Below are positions 25,703 to 52,749 of a DNA stretch of 64,000 bases, piece by piece. Origin of the DNA: Apostichopus japonicus (taxonomy: Eukaryota; Echinodermata; Holothuroidea; Aspidochirotida; Stichopodidae); the NCBI RefSeq assembly GCF_037975245.1, contig NC_092575.1, forward strand, positions 3,928,501-3,992,500, read 5' to 3'. The notes beneath the pieces were generated by a model. That model saw nothing but the letters and a program-made list of their open reading frames with translations, ran no database searches and was not told where the DNA came from. The position numbers and the translations under genes are program-made. How positions within the stretch are numbered: position 1 is the stretch's first letter; the number at the start of each line of letters is the position of its first letter.

Positions 25703-25708
25703 TTTATT
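25703..25708 (-). terminator. Candidate polyadenylation signal, SNAP29
   Basis: AATAAA on the minus strand about 640 bases after the SNAP29 stop codon. It is a canonical hexamer in a suitable place, but 3' UTR length cannot be judged from sequence. Confidence 0.35.
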
Positions 25709-26343
25709 CAAAGCTTTGGATGAAACCCTGACACTTTATCATTATTACAACTGAGAGACAAAAAGGTAGTAAGAATTTGCAACTACTACCTGATCGTAAA
25801 ATCCATCTACACACAATAACACATTGCTTGATCTGATTGCATCACACACTAATTTAAGAGAAAAATTCCGATAATAAATGAGGCATGTAGCAAACACTCC
25901 CCCCACCCCCACCCCACCTCCATACTGTCGCCACTTCAGAAAACAAGAAAAGATGATAAAAAATTACAACGAAAAGAAAAAGAGACTGAGTACATTTAGT
26001 CTACTGACACCACCGAAAATAGTAGAACATTGACGTTTTCGCTCGAAAAAAAAAAACAATTATCGGCTGAACCTTTTTCCTGTTCATTGTATCGTGATAT
26101 TTGTTGTCAACAACTTGTTTGTATGGTAACCTCAATGGTTACTGACTGGCCAACAAGATAGTTTAGACTTCTCACAAATATAAATACTGTACACACGGTC
26201 ATACCAAAGACGTTTAAATACTAATCATATTCTAAATCTCGGGTTGTAACGTATAGAGTATACCCTTGCCAGTTTCACTCTTTGTACGATGGATGGGTAA
26301 AAAAGAAAAAAAATCCCTCTGGTTTTCTAATTGTTTACTTTTA

Positions 26344-26510
26344 TCACCGCCTAAGAAGCCGTTTGACATCCATGTTGGTCTTGTCTATCTTGTTGTCTAC
26401 TCTGTTGGTTTTTCCGGTTATTCTTTCGATGTCGGCGTTCTGGTCGTCTAGCTCGCTGCCCAGACCCGAGGCTAGCCCCTTTAACCGAGACAAGCCTGAA
26501 GATAGTTCAT
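26344..26510 (-). CDS. SNAP29: SNAP29 coding exon 3 (second SNARE motif, stop)
   Basis: Starts after TTTCCAG on the minus strand, completes Asp201 and runs to a TGA. It encodes nearly all of the Qc-SNARE helix with zero-layer Gln224 and ends VKRLLRR. Confidence 0.94.
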
Positions 26511-29500
26511 CTGGAAATTTAAGGAAAAACAACAATAAAATGAGAAAGATCCGAGTTTGGAGAGATGTTTTAGCACATTTTTAAAGCCTGCACTGTAACA
26601 ACTTTTAAACCTTTTCTTTATATACTTATTTCGATTTTTTAACTTTTAAACTTGTAAGAATACACAGCAAAAAATATACAAAATCTGAGTTTTACACTGT
26701 CAAGTTAAACAAACCGATAAAAACCAATTGAACATTTTCAAAAGTTATTATTAATTCTTTGGCTTTGAATATAGTATGCTATAGGCCAATGTCATATCAT
26801 GGAAAAAAAGAAAACAAAACAAGTGGAAAAGCTAAAGGGGTGTGGGAGAAGGGAAGGGGGGAGGAGGGGGGTGAGTATCGTGAAAACAAAGAACTTACTA
26901 ACCTTACAATACATTCTTTCAAGTTACTTACTTGAAATAACCTTAATGTTTATTTAACTTTTCATTAATATTTATTGTTCACAATTTTACAAGTTTTGTA
27001 TATTTGATGTATTTTTTTTTTTTTATGCTTTTCAACTATTTTGCTTTTCAATTGTGTATACGTCTTACCCCCTAAGGGTAGGGTAGGGTGAGGTACGGTA
27101 GAAGGGGATTCCGAAGACATTCAAAGGTCGATGCCCGTTTTATTAACGACACGTTTTATATAATATATACTCGTTCTATTAAGAACAGGACAATTAAAAG
27201 GGGCAAAATTTGACCACAGGACACTGCTTGCAGTATAACAACAATTAATCCTAAACAGCTAAAAGCACTTTACCTAGATTTTCATCCAGCTGGGAATCAA
27301 AAGCAGCCATGCCGGACTGCTGACTGCGCTGTTGCTTCTGTTGATTGTAAGGTAGGTTCCTCATCCCTGGATGGTTTTCCATCCTCTCCTTCCTCCTCTC
27401 TTCATCTCTCTGATCATTGGACTGATTTTTATCAAGGTATGACTTCAGCTTGCTCTCTCTCTCTTCGGCCACCGGTTCCACGTTCTCGTTCTTGCGGCTG
27501 AAATAGTTTCTAAACCCCCCGAACACACTCTTGATGGACGTTATGTGTCGCTGAGATGCGGTTAGGTCGCTGTCTATCTTGTCCAGTCTCCGTTCCGTTC
27601 TTCTCAGCTGCTCACCTTGGCTCATAAGTTCCTGCAATCAGAGAAATGGGAAGATGTATCGGAAATCTTGGCCAGCCTTAGATGATTATTACAACTGAAA
27701 CACTTCCCACACAGACCAGTCTGTTTTCTCCTTGTGCGATAATTTTGCGATTAAAGATTATATAAACTACAGGGCTTTATTTAGAATTCATTGCAACGCA
27801 TTTTGACAACTTTCTGACACCTCCACTTTCCCTAAAATCAAAGAACATCACAGATAAAATAGGTCGTTTTCTGACTGCCCTCTTACACCATGTAATGGAG
27901 ATTGCAAGAGATATAATGATATACATATCATTATACAGTGACTTGTGTTTTTTACGGTGAAACAATCACAAATTGGTTGAAGTGAGTCCTGACCTAAGTC
28001 TCATAAACAATAGAAATTTACTGTAAATTTATCTAATTAATTTATCGATAATTTCATCCGTTTCTTCCCCTTTTCATAATTTGTGATAATTTCTCTGTTT
28101 GGCAGTGAGTCTTTAAAATGTCCATGGTCCTCCAATCTGCCAGTTTCTAATTTACATTCTTACATGTTTTATGTAATCTAGCTTCAAATCAGTAGGTGAT
28201 ACTGTAGACTAGAAAGAATTTACTTGGGAATTTGTGTAGGCCTAGCCTGTTAATACCTCTTTAAGGAATGAATGAACTCTATTGTACACTTGTGTAGGCC
28301 TAGGCAACTAACACTTCTATAAGGTATGAATGAAATCTACTGTACATTTGTCTAGGCCCACTAACACCTACTAAAACTACTGTACATTTGTGTTGGCCTA
28401 GGCAACTACTGTAACACTTCTGTAGGGAATGAATGAAAACTTCATGACATGGCTTTATTTAGAATTCATTGCAACATATTTTGACAACTTCCTGACACCT
28501 CCACTTTCCCTAAAATCAAAGAACATCACAGATAAAATAGGTCGTTTTCTGACCGCCCTCTTAAGGCCCGGTCACACTATACCGATTTTTTATCGGAATA
28601 CTATCCGATTTTCCCGGGGAATCGAAACAGCCAGTTTTTCGTTCGGGTCTTCTAGCCACTGTGATAAAGGACCTGATTTGCTATCTGTTGAGCCATTCCG
28701 ATGTGGAATAGCCCTCTCCTAACTTTTGATATTAACTCCGTTTCCTTTTATCGGATAGCTATCCGATTTCTCTTACGATTTTTATCGGTTTTCGATGTGA
28801 CGTCACTTCAGAATGTAGTCAGTTTCAGAACCCCTCAGATTTGGAGTAGGTATTCGAATATTCCACTGCATTCATTACATTCACTACCACAAACCTCACT
28901 CTTCGGCCTAAAATCGGAAAAATGGGACCGTATTCCGATAAAATATCGCTGTAGTGTGACCGGGCCTTTACACCTTGTAATGGAGATTGCAAGAGATAGA
29001 CAAAGTGACATTTTCCTCTTCAGACTACTCTGTTCTGCACTACAAAGTCCCCCAACACAAGAGGATGATCTATTCAATTTAACAAATATGGTAAATAAGT
29101 GTAACAGTAAACACACTTCATCATGTAAATTTCTATATGGTACTGAACAGTAATTTGTAGTACTCACGCTTATACTGTATGACCTACAGTACTGTATTGT
29201 ACTGCACATGTTACCAGTAGGTACCCTTCAAATTTCGAAGTTGACCAAATGCACAAATTTATGCAACATGATATAAGTAACCTTTCTCCGAGATTAAGTC
29301 TGTCAGCATGCCTCTGCAACTAGAATCTAAATTTGTGTCTGGTATTGTGTAATTTGTTACAATTTTTGCTAAAAGAAAGCCGATCAAAGTCCCCTGCAGA
29401 TGAGACAGTCCCACAGTTTATGGCTTCACATGATACATGATTGCATTATGACTCACAACAGTGTTATTATTCTGAAAACTAATCCACAGTAGTGGGACTA

Positions 29501-30212
29501 AATTTTAAGTCAAACACTAATGAATGCGTATAAACCATTCATTCAAATAATTTGCATCATAATTAGAATTTCTAAATATTCTTGCAATTGTGCTAAGTAC
29601 TTGGTACTGTCTTGGGTTATGTATGTGTGTGTTCTGATCATCATGAATACACAGTACGTCTATATCAAGTAATTTTCAAATTATTTCCGACGAAAAGGCT
29701 AGAGAAGAGATATTGGTTGGCGCAAAGGAACAGACAGAATCAAATCTTCACCATACCTAGACTGATATTGGTATTAAGGCCTTAATGGCCTGCATACCAG
29801 ATTAGTTCACAACTGTAAGTCAATTTTTTTTTTGCATGCCAGATTTGGCCAGTGGGCCACCTACTAAGAACTCTTGCAATGTCTGTTGATACAACCCCTG
29901 TCAACTCTATAATTCAAAAGGATCTTTTGCCAGAAAATGAAAACGAATATATCTTTTAGTCTCACTCACTTGTGCTGTTTCGTTGCCTATATCTTCTGAT
30001 TCGTAGACCAAGCCTAACGAGCGATTCGAGCTGTCTAATATGTTCTTTTTCTTCTGTTCTATTTGCTGCTGGAGATGAACCTTGGCGTTTGTTTTGTTAT
30101 CATCTTCAAAGTCATACGTGCCAAAACCAGAGGTGTCGACATTTCCAGAACTACTGCCGTCAAAGTTATAATTAGCAAAATCGTCTCTGCCGTCCGATGA
30201 GAATGGATTCAT
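26344..30212 (-). CDS. SNAP29: SNAP29, Qbc-SNARE for vesicle and autophagosome fusion (three coding exons)
   Basis: Joining 30212-29970, 27631-27274 and 26510-26344 on the minus strand gives 255 residues; human SNAP29 has 258. The N terminus starts MNPF: the NPF tripeptide, which in mammals binds EH-domain proteins such as EHD1, is kept. The first SNARE helix runs about residues 47-115 with LMSQGEQLRRTERRLDKID; Gln86 is the expected zero-layer residue. A charged, Gln-rich linker (about 125-190) follows. The second SNARE helix is about 197-254 with SELDDQNADIERITGK and zero-layer Gln224. There are no cysteines, so no palmitoylated Cys cluster as in SNAP25, which is diagnostic of SNAP29. In animals it pairs with syntaxin-17 and VAMP8 to fuse autophagosomes with lysosomes and serves other trafficking steps. 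All junctions are GT-AG. BCAS3 is divergently oriented on the other side. Confidence 0.95.
27274..27631 (-). CDS. SNAP29: SNAP29 coding exon 2 (end of first SNARE, linker)
   Basis: Lies between a TGATTGCAG acceptor and a GTAAAG donor on the minus strand. Encodes residues 82-200 plus one base: the core of the Qb-SNARE helix, then a basic and Gln-rich linker with RDEERRKERMENHPG. Confidence 0.94.
27773..27913. repeat. 141-bp repeat, uninterrupted copy (empty site)
   Basis: Matches 28451-28563 joined to 28971-28998 (plus one shared TTA) at about 136 of 141 positions; four of the five differences are transitions. It is in SNAP29 intron 1. It preserves the sequence CCCTCTTACACC, the pre-insertion state of the transposon site in the other copy. 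Confidence 0.92.
28195..28440. repeat. Degenerate ~65-bp tandem repeat
   Basis: About four diverged units with the pattern GAATGAATGAA, CTACTGTACATTTGTGTAGG, CCTAGGCAACTAACACTTCT. It lies in SNAP29 intron 1 just before the second copy of the 141-bp repeat. Confidence 0.75.
28451..28998. repeat. 141-bp repeat, copy interrupted by a MITE
   Basis: The same 141 bases as 27773-27913, in the same orientation, split after CCCTCTTA by the element at 28564-28967 and resuming at its second TTA. Confidence 0.92.
28564..28967. mobile_element. PIF/Harbinger-type MITE (404 bp) in SNAP29 intron 1
   Basis: The termini AGGCCCGGTCACACTA and TAGTGTGACCGGGCCT are a perfect 16-bp inverted pair. TTA flanks both sides (28561-28563 and 28968-28970); a 3-bp TWA duplication is the PIF/Harbinger hallmark. 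The paralogous segment at 27773-27913 shows the same place with a single TTA and no insert, which fixes both boundaries. Inner sub-terminal ATCGGAATACTATCCGATTT-type palindromes add structure. The 97-, 150- and 124-codon open frames across it are not genes. Confidence 0.95.
29970..30212 (-). CDS. SNAP29: SNAP29 coding exon 1
   Basis: Encodes residues 1-81, from MNPFSSDG to GNETAQ, followed by a GTGAGT donor. The start is the Met directly before the NPF motif; an upstream in-frame Met ten codons earlier would give an extension without family support. Confidence 0.93.
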
Positions 30213-30274
30213 GGTTTCACACTGGATGAACACCGCAGATAAAGTAGGACTGGTTATTTGTTAACAGCTTCGCT
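30213..30274 (-). other. SNAP29 5' UTR segment and inferred acceptor
   Basis: On the minus strand TTTTTTATTTCAG ends at 30275, a good 3' splice site 62 bases before the start codon. This implies at least one further non-coding first exon upstream, which I could not locate. Confidence 0.45.
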
Positions 30275-30840
30275 CTGAAATAAAAAACCAAAATTTTATT
30301 TTTAGCAGTGACTCATCTGATGATATGATACTGCAGTTAAACCTGAACTTTCTTCATCTTTGATTTCAACAACATTGTTGAACCCTCCCTTTAAAGAACG
30401 CTTTATTGTAAAAACTTGTGTCATCTCTTCTTAAAGTCAAAATTCTTGCTGGTAGAAAAATTGACCTCCTCATGAAAGATGAGAACCTCTTGAAAATATA
30501 GGTAGGCCTACAGTACAGTAAAAAAAATATCATACTGCTACAGATAATATGCCCTAACATTGCAGGAATAAGGCCCCTCCTTTGTTTCTGTTGACATAGC
30601 AACCAAATATTATGGGTCAAGGAGGTGGAGGATGGATCACAGCGAGTAACAAAATCCATTCTGACCTACTGTACTGTACATTGTACACCTGTAGACTGGT
30701 TTATTCCTCTACAGAGATATTCTGGGTGGTTGAAGTTGATTGCAAATATAATTTGCAGGCTATTTCTGCCATCATAGCATTTCATATGGCAAAGATATAA
30801 AAACTGTGATGTACAGTATATCACTTGCCAGTAAATATAT

Positions 30841-31268
30841 TAGGGATGCACCGGATATCCGGTCCGGCCAGACTATCCGGCCGGATAGTGAGCAATTATC
30901 CGGTTCCGGCCGGATATTTTTCAAAATCCAGCCGGATCTTTTTCAAAATCTGGCTGGATCTTTTTAAAATCTGGCCTGAATTATTCCTTAAAAAGGTGTT
31001 GGTATTAACTTAAATCAATGTAAAATATTTCCAAAAATTAATGAAAACATTCAAAGTAAGGAAAAATTAGGTTTAACATGTTTAATTTAACCTTCTTTAT
31101 AATATGCATATACCTCACCTAAGATTTGCTCCTTGTTTCATACTTCTACTTCTTATTAATGATTTTCTTTTGTGTAATCAAAAAATCCGGTTCCGGCCGG
31201 ATTTCATGTACTATCCGGCAAAATCCGGTTCCGGCCGGATCCAAAAATGTGGATCCGGTGCATCCCTA
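30841..31268. mobile_element. hAT-type non-autonomous element (428 bp)
   Basis: Begins TAGGGATGCACCGGAT and ends ATCCGGTGCATCCCTA, a perfect 16-bp inverted pair. AAATATAT stands on both sides (30833-30840 and 31269-31276), an exact 8-bp target duplication. TAGGGATGCACCG termini are well known among hAT elements. Repeated CCGGCCGGAT motifs fill both sub-terminal regions, as expected for transposase-binding sites. It lies about 630 bases upstream of the SNAP29 start codon. Confidence 0.93.
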
Positions 31269-31324
31269 AAATATATTCCAGTAAATTGCCAAGTTTTTAA
31301 GTTTCTAACATTTGTTATGCATAT

Positions 31325-33121
31325 GTAGGGTGTGTCGGTATACCGATATTAAAGGTATGCTGGTAATTTCCTTCATACCCATACTGACGGTTTTGAAATC
31401 TGTCATCAACGAATACACCGAAAATACCAGGTATATCCGAAACAACCTTGAATACCGGTAAAAATAATACATTAAAAAACCGACCCAGACAATACACGCA
31501 AACACGAGGATACCGATATTCCCGCTGCTACTGTTTATCGTGTATACCTTACCACTCCCCTTAAGTAGTCATAAACTGTAAACATTCTTACTACACAACC
31601 TTAGCCCTTGCAACTGTTGCTTGTACTGTACCGAGCAAAAGGTCAACGAAGGGACACACAGATATGTTTCTTGCATTTTCACCTTCAAAAATGGTTTACG
31701 CCTAATCAGCCAATCACAAGCACAGAAGGGATACATTTACAAATGATAATGTGAAACAGTCTACGTACGGATTGGGGGGGGGGAGGTACAGAATACAGCA
31801 CCTGTTGGAGGTTTTGAAACAAATGCTTCACTAAGAAAAAGGGATAGGATGGCATGTGTGTTAGGGCTGTGCATTAACGTTTAACAATCTAAACGCTTAA
31901 ACGTTTCGTTTAAACGTGACCTCGATCGAGGTCCGTAAAAATCGAGCTACATGAAATATAGGGTTAACAATCCAATTTTAACCCTGATTGTAGTAGAAAA
32001 TGCACAGGAGAATTGTATTTTCACCACTTCATATCATGCGGTAATTTTCCCCTCACTTTAAGCTATATAATTATTTCCCAACATAATACATGGTTATACC
32101 CAGCATAGCATTCGTGTTTTAACACAAACAAACTTTTTGCACCAAATGGAGACTTCCTGAAACGAAGATGTTATTGTAATACCCCCTCCCTCAAAAATAC
32201 AATCAATTGCTCTACCCCTAATCCATGCTATTGAGCCAATTGTTATAATTCCAGAGATAGATAAACCTGCTGGGTGAAAACTGATTAGAGATTCACAGGC
32301 TTGCAAAAAGTGTTGCGCGATGAACCGCTTTTTAATTTCTTGACTAGGGAATTCAGGTGCTATCCTTCACATTGTGTGTGTACATGTATACATTTTTGTC
32401 TAGCAAGGAATCTGCAGTTTCTGTTAGCGATGCAATGTTGTCTAAGTGGTAAAGCGTGCTTGGAGCAGGTCTAAGACACACAAGTTAAATACAGACATTT
32501 TTGCATGCCCATTTTCTGTACCAACTGTCAGAGATATCGCAACGTTTTATTTAAGTTTTAAAACAATTCATACTGAACCAACTGATGGGATAATCTGGTC
32601 TCTATCTCACTACTTTCACAATACCACAGAGCTTTTGTGGTTCTAAGATGTCACTTGCTTTCCATTTCAAAATACCATTTCAAAGAAAAGAATCCCCCAA
32701 AGTTGTTTATAACAGACAGCTACTGTACTTGCCAAGTTAAAGTCATTCCCCCAGTCATGTGCATAATAATACCCACACTTTGCTACGGCTAATTGCGTTA
32801 CAACTTCAGCATAGTTCTACCGCACTTGCAAGTAGTTTTTCACAAGTTCCATTTCACGCATGTAAAGTTTGTCAAATGCTCTAACAAGTTTTTTTGGAAA
32901 GAAACTGGAAGAAAAACAGAGAAGGGAAAGTCGTTTTAAAATCGCAAATAAATGTGTAGGCTAGCCAAGTGTCCATAGGTTCATGTTAGTGTTTGATAGT
33001 ATGTACAGTTAATGCTGGAAGTAGTGGTTCCGTGAAAATTACTGGTATATATAACCCGTAATACCGGTATTCGTCAGCGGGTATGCCGGTATCTGTATTG
33101 GCTTATACCAACGCACCCTAC
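31325..33121. mobile_element. Candidate ~1.8-kb hAT-like element
   Basis: GTAGGGTGTGTCGGTATA at 31325 and TATACCAACGCACCCTAC at 33104-33121 form an 18-bp inverted pair with two mismatches. Taking TAGGG...CCCTA as the ends, the flanking 8-mers TGCATATG and CACATATG agree at 6 of 8 bases. Both ends are followed by sub-terminal ACCGGTAT motifs. No transposase was found in the interior, which holds unrelated AT-rich sequence and another possible terminus at 31865. An old insertion is likely; alternatively these are two solo ends. Confidence 0.6.
31865..31920. mobile_element. Possible orphan transposon terminus
   Basis: TAGGGCTGTGCATTAACG followed by short AAACG/CGTTT palindromes resembles the end of a hAT-type element. 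I found no matching inverted end downstream, so it would be a fragment nested inside the larger element. Confidence 0.3.
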
Positions 33122-34129
33122 ACATATGTACAGGAAATGTTCAGGCTATGAAGACCACAGGTGGCACAGTATGCCTACATCATAAGGAGATAAAGGAGAT
33201 ATTGATGCTAGCAATTTTGCATGTTATGAACATAAATTATCACAAAATATTGAAAACAACCAAGGCAATGATGTACACTTCGAAATATAAATTATCCCAT
33301 TGACATGTTTTAAGTTACACAGTTAGCCTAAGTGTCACTGTGAGTAATAGTAATAGGCTAATACACAAGCATCCACTTAATAATATTTCTAGAACTGTGG
33401 TGTAGGTCCCCCCCCCCAGCCTTACTGCAAGTTTATAATTCTTGGACTGCGCTTATCCTAATACTAGTTAGTAACAAGTCCACAGTGGTTCCGAGCCTAT
33501 AGTATAGGGCATAACGTTAGTATTTAGTAGTACTAGTGCTAGTAATAGCAGTACTACTATTTAGGCCTAGTAGTAGCAGTATCCTAATAAATTACAACTT
33601 ACAACCTAATAAATTACAACAAAAAAGACAGTTCGCTTACTATTGAAAATAAGAGAAATAAAGCTATTACGAAGAGTAAGATGACTTCTCCCAGTAGCCG
33701 ATACGTTGATTGTGTTATTGATAAGGTAAAGAAAATGTAACTTCCTATTATGTCAGCGTGTGACTTCTCGTGTTTCTCTTCTATCAAAAGCAACAACTAT
33801 GCATGTAAACTGTATGATTCCGATCCTGTATATTGACTGTACTGGACTACTGGTATATATTTCTCAACGATTATGCGTCACAGTCATACGCAAATGCTAA
33901 GTGCGATGGTAATGGTGTGATCATAAAAATTGAAGTAGGTATGACACATCCCAGTGTACAATAGCAATGTGTTGTTTGTTTCAGTTTCCGTCAGGTCAAA
34001 TTTACTGAGGTCATGTTTATTTTGATCGTCTCCGTTATGAAAACAGATATTCACAAACAGTCGAAGTGTGCGAGTACATATGAACTTAGCTAATTTACAT
34101 TCGATCAATCAATCAATCGGAAAACGGCA
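33122..34129. other. Non-coding stretch between SNAP29 and BCAS3
   Basis: No gene recognised. It probably contains the unseen upstream exon and promoter of SNAP29, but nothing in the sequence pins them down. Short TAGTACTAGT-type motifs cluster around 33520-33580. Confidence 0.4.
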
Positions 34130-34330
34130 ATATCAACGACAGTTGTTAGAATGCACTAACACACAGACGTTCAGCTACATGAAATTATGTTCAAGCAGAC
34201 AAAATGTTAGCAGTTTCTTGAATGTTTTCCCCAATCTGAGCATGCTTGATGTGGTTTGGAAGAGCGTTCCATTGTTTAGGACTAAAACATAAGCAAGACC
34301 ATCCGCCAAATGACACACTGTGAGTTTTGG
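34130..34330 (-). pseudogene. Decayed LINE reverse-transcriptase C-terminal fragment
   Basis: On the minus strand a frame reads FSPKQWNALPNHIKHAQ and, after a frameshift, GKTFKKLLTFCL. This is the usual end of non-LTR reverse transcriptases (P-x-x-WN-x-LP...TFK-x-x-L). Only about 60 codons are recognisable; the frameshift and lack of an upstream RT domain show it is dead. Confidence 0.6.
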
Positions 34331-35330
34331 GTGGAATGATGACCTGCACCAAATCTTTTCATTTAAAAATTACCTTCTGACTGACTCTTTGTTTATCACA
34401 GTTTTGGGAAACATGTCAGCACCGTCGTACATTCAGCATTATTTTTGTGCTCGGGATGGGTCACAGGTCACCTGTGGGGAATTTCTCCTCCAGAATAAAA
34501 TCAAGGGGTCACTGGATCCGCCAACACCCAGTGACAGAGCAAAATACTAGCGATAGAACAGTAAATAATACATAAGGTCTATATGGGGTAAACAAACAAA
34601 AATTCTTCAACATTGATTCAAAACTTGCAAAATATGGCGCCAATTTGTCTAAACACCGTACTTAGACAAACGGCTGTGCTGGATCGCTCTTTATCAATTT
34701 CTATGGTTGCGCCACAATCAGTTATCTTTTTTTATAATTTCAACAAAGGGTACGGTGTCGTCATCCCAAATTTGAATATTCAACAGTTTAGCATAATTCA
34801 CCTTTTCGAAAGAACACCTTATTGCGATGGGGTGATACTACTCACCAATGCAATTTTAATAATATTACACAAAGTTCTTGACAATTTAAAATTTAAAACA
34901 TTTCAAAACAATAAAATACATCAATAACATCTAACGTAAGAAATGACACCGCAATATCGTTGTAAATTGGCAACGATCCAAATTAGCATACTAAGGAAAA
35001 CACTGTATATCTCAGAGTATTACAGCATATCTCTGACGACGTCGATTCTTAGTCGTAATTTTCCTTTTCTCGCTGGACAATGAAAATAATTGTCTCAACA
35101 AGACCAGGACACTTTTGAAGTTCCCGTGTGTTTATGCTTGTGACCGTTTGATGATTTCTCGAACAGTAATTGTGTTGAATGTTTGCTTTTAATGGTTGAC
35201 GAATATCGCCGACTATCTAGCGCACAACAACAAGGGGCCTAAGCCCTATCAACAAATTTCTTAGCAAGGCGTTTGGATGTGTTTTATTGTGCAATGACAA
35301 CAGCTGACTGATCACCAAATGTCAGCTGAT
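34331..35330. other. BCAS3 upstream and promoter region
   Basis: Contains the probable BCAS3 promoter and 5' UTR. I see no clear TATA box or other named element. Short open frames here are not genes. Confidence 0.4.
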
Positions 35331-51700
<16,370 letters not shown>

Positions 51701-52740
51701 CACACCGACCAGCTCGGAAGGCAAGAAGTATGGGTGGGTTTTCTTTCTGCCGAAAAGGATGCATCTGTGATGAAGACAACTACAAGATGGCAAATTGCTG
51801 GCACCACTGTTTCAGTTCGACATCAGGGTGGAGATTACGCCAAAGGGACTGAATTTATCCATTGTCTATCTCTGAAATTTTAATGCGTAAAGAGATAATA
51901 ACATTTAGAAATGCTATGTCTTACTGTCATGAAAATAACCGAAACAAAAAAAGAAAAAAGAATGAGTTGTTACTTTATATGAAGGGTACATGATTTTGTT
52001 TTACATGTGGCAGAAGTTAAAAATCATACACATGAGGTTTAAACTGGCTAAGGCTGGCCTTGAACCTCTCAATCAGCATTGTAGCTTCCTCTGTGTCTTT
52101 TGTTTAAAAAGTTACGATAAGTTTTCTTTCTTTAGAAGTAACAGAATTTCAAAATACTGGAGTCAGTTGAGCAGTGAAGATACCTCTACAGCACACTGCA
52201 CTCAAACACACCAGAACATAGTGTTTACAACTAAGTTGAGGACGATTGTTAAATTTGCAGGCTGCTTGAAACATTCGGTCAGTGTTTTGAATGCAAATGT
52301 AGCAACAATGCTATTGTACTGTGTGTGGGTTGTGCGTGTTTGGCAGAAATATGTGGGTTTTTTTCATGAACCATTCAATCATGTTTACTTTCACTTTATT
52401 GCTTCATAAGATCCATAAGTAGGTTGCGTTTATAAACTTGCATCAAGCTTTGGTGAATATTCATTCTTTAAAGCCACTCAAGTTTAAAAGATGACCAGGG
52501 CAGTGCCATGTGACATCAGTTTTGGGGTCAGACCAGGGGTCACAAAGGTGGGAAGCTTCGGTTGGCGTCTTATCGGAGTATTTGTGTGTAAGGCTTTATT
52601 TCTCTTTCGTGGTAAGAGATGAAACGTCCAGTTCTGTCAAAATTGGAGAATGACTGGTGACATGGATATGTTGTTGGTGGGCAATCTGTGGAGCTTTGAA
52701 AAGTTACCAGAAAGTAAAGTTCTTTCTTTCTGGTGAAAGG
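51701..52740 (+). other. BCAS3 3' UTR / downstream DNA
   Basis: No further coding resemblance. The 139-codon frame at 51990-52409 starts at a non-ATG codon and matches no family I know. I could not fix the cleavage site; AATAAA hexamers occur only well downstream (for example 54347). Confidence 0.4.
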
Positions 52741-52749
52741 ATTATGTTG

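Noticed and set aside
28429-29209. Frames of 97, 150 and 124 codons in SNAP29 intron 1
   Set aside because: They overlap the Harbinger-type MITE and the 141-bp repeat and have no protein resemblance.
30590-30603. X-box-like GTTGAC-AT-AGCAAC upstream of SNAP29 and similar motifs near 12160 and 56055
   Set aside because: Each has one mismatch; several such matches are expected by chance, and SNAP29 is not a known RFX target.
32430-32500. tRNA-like stretch CTAAGTGGTAAAGCGTGCTT
   Set aside because: It resembles a tRNA D-arm but lacks a B box and pairing stems.
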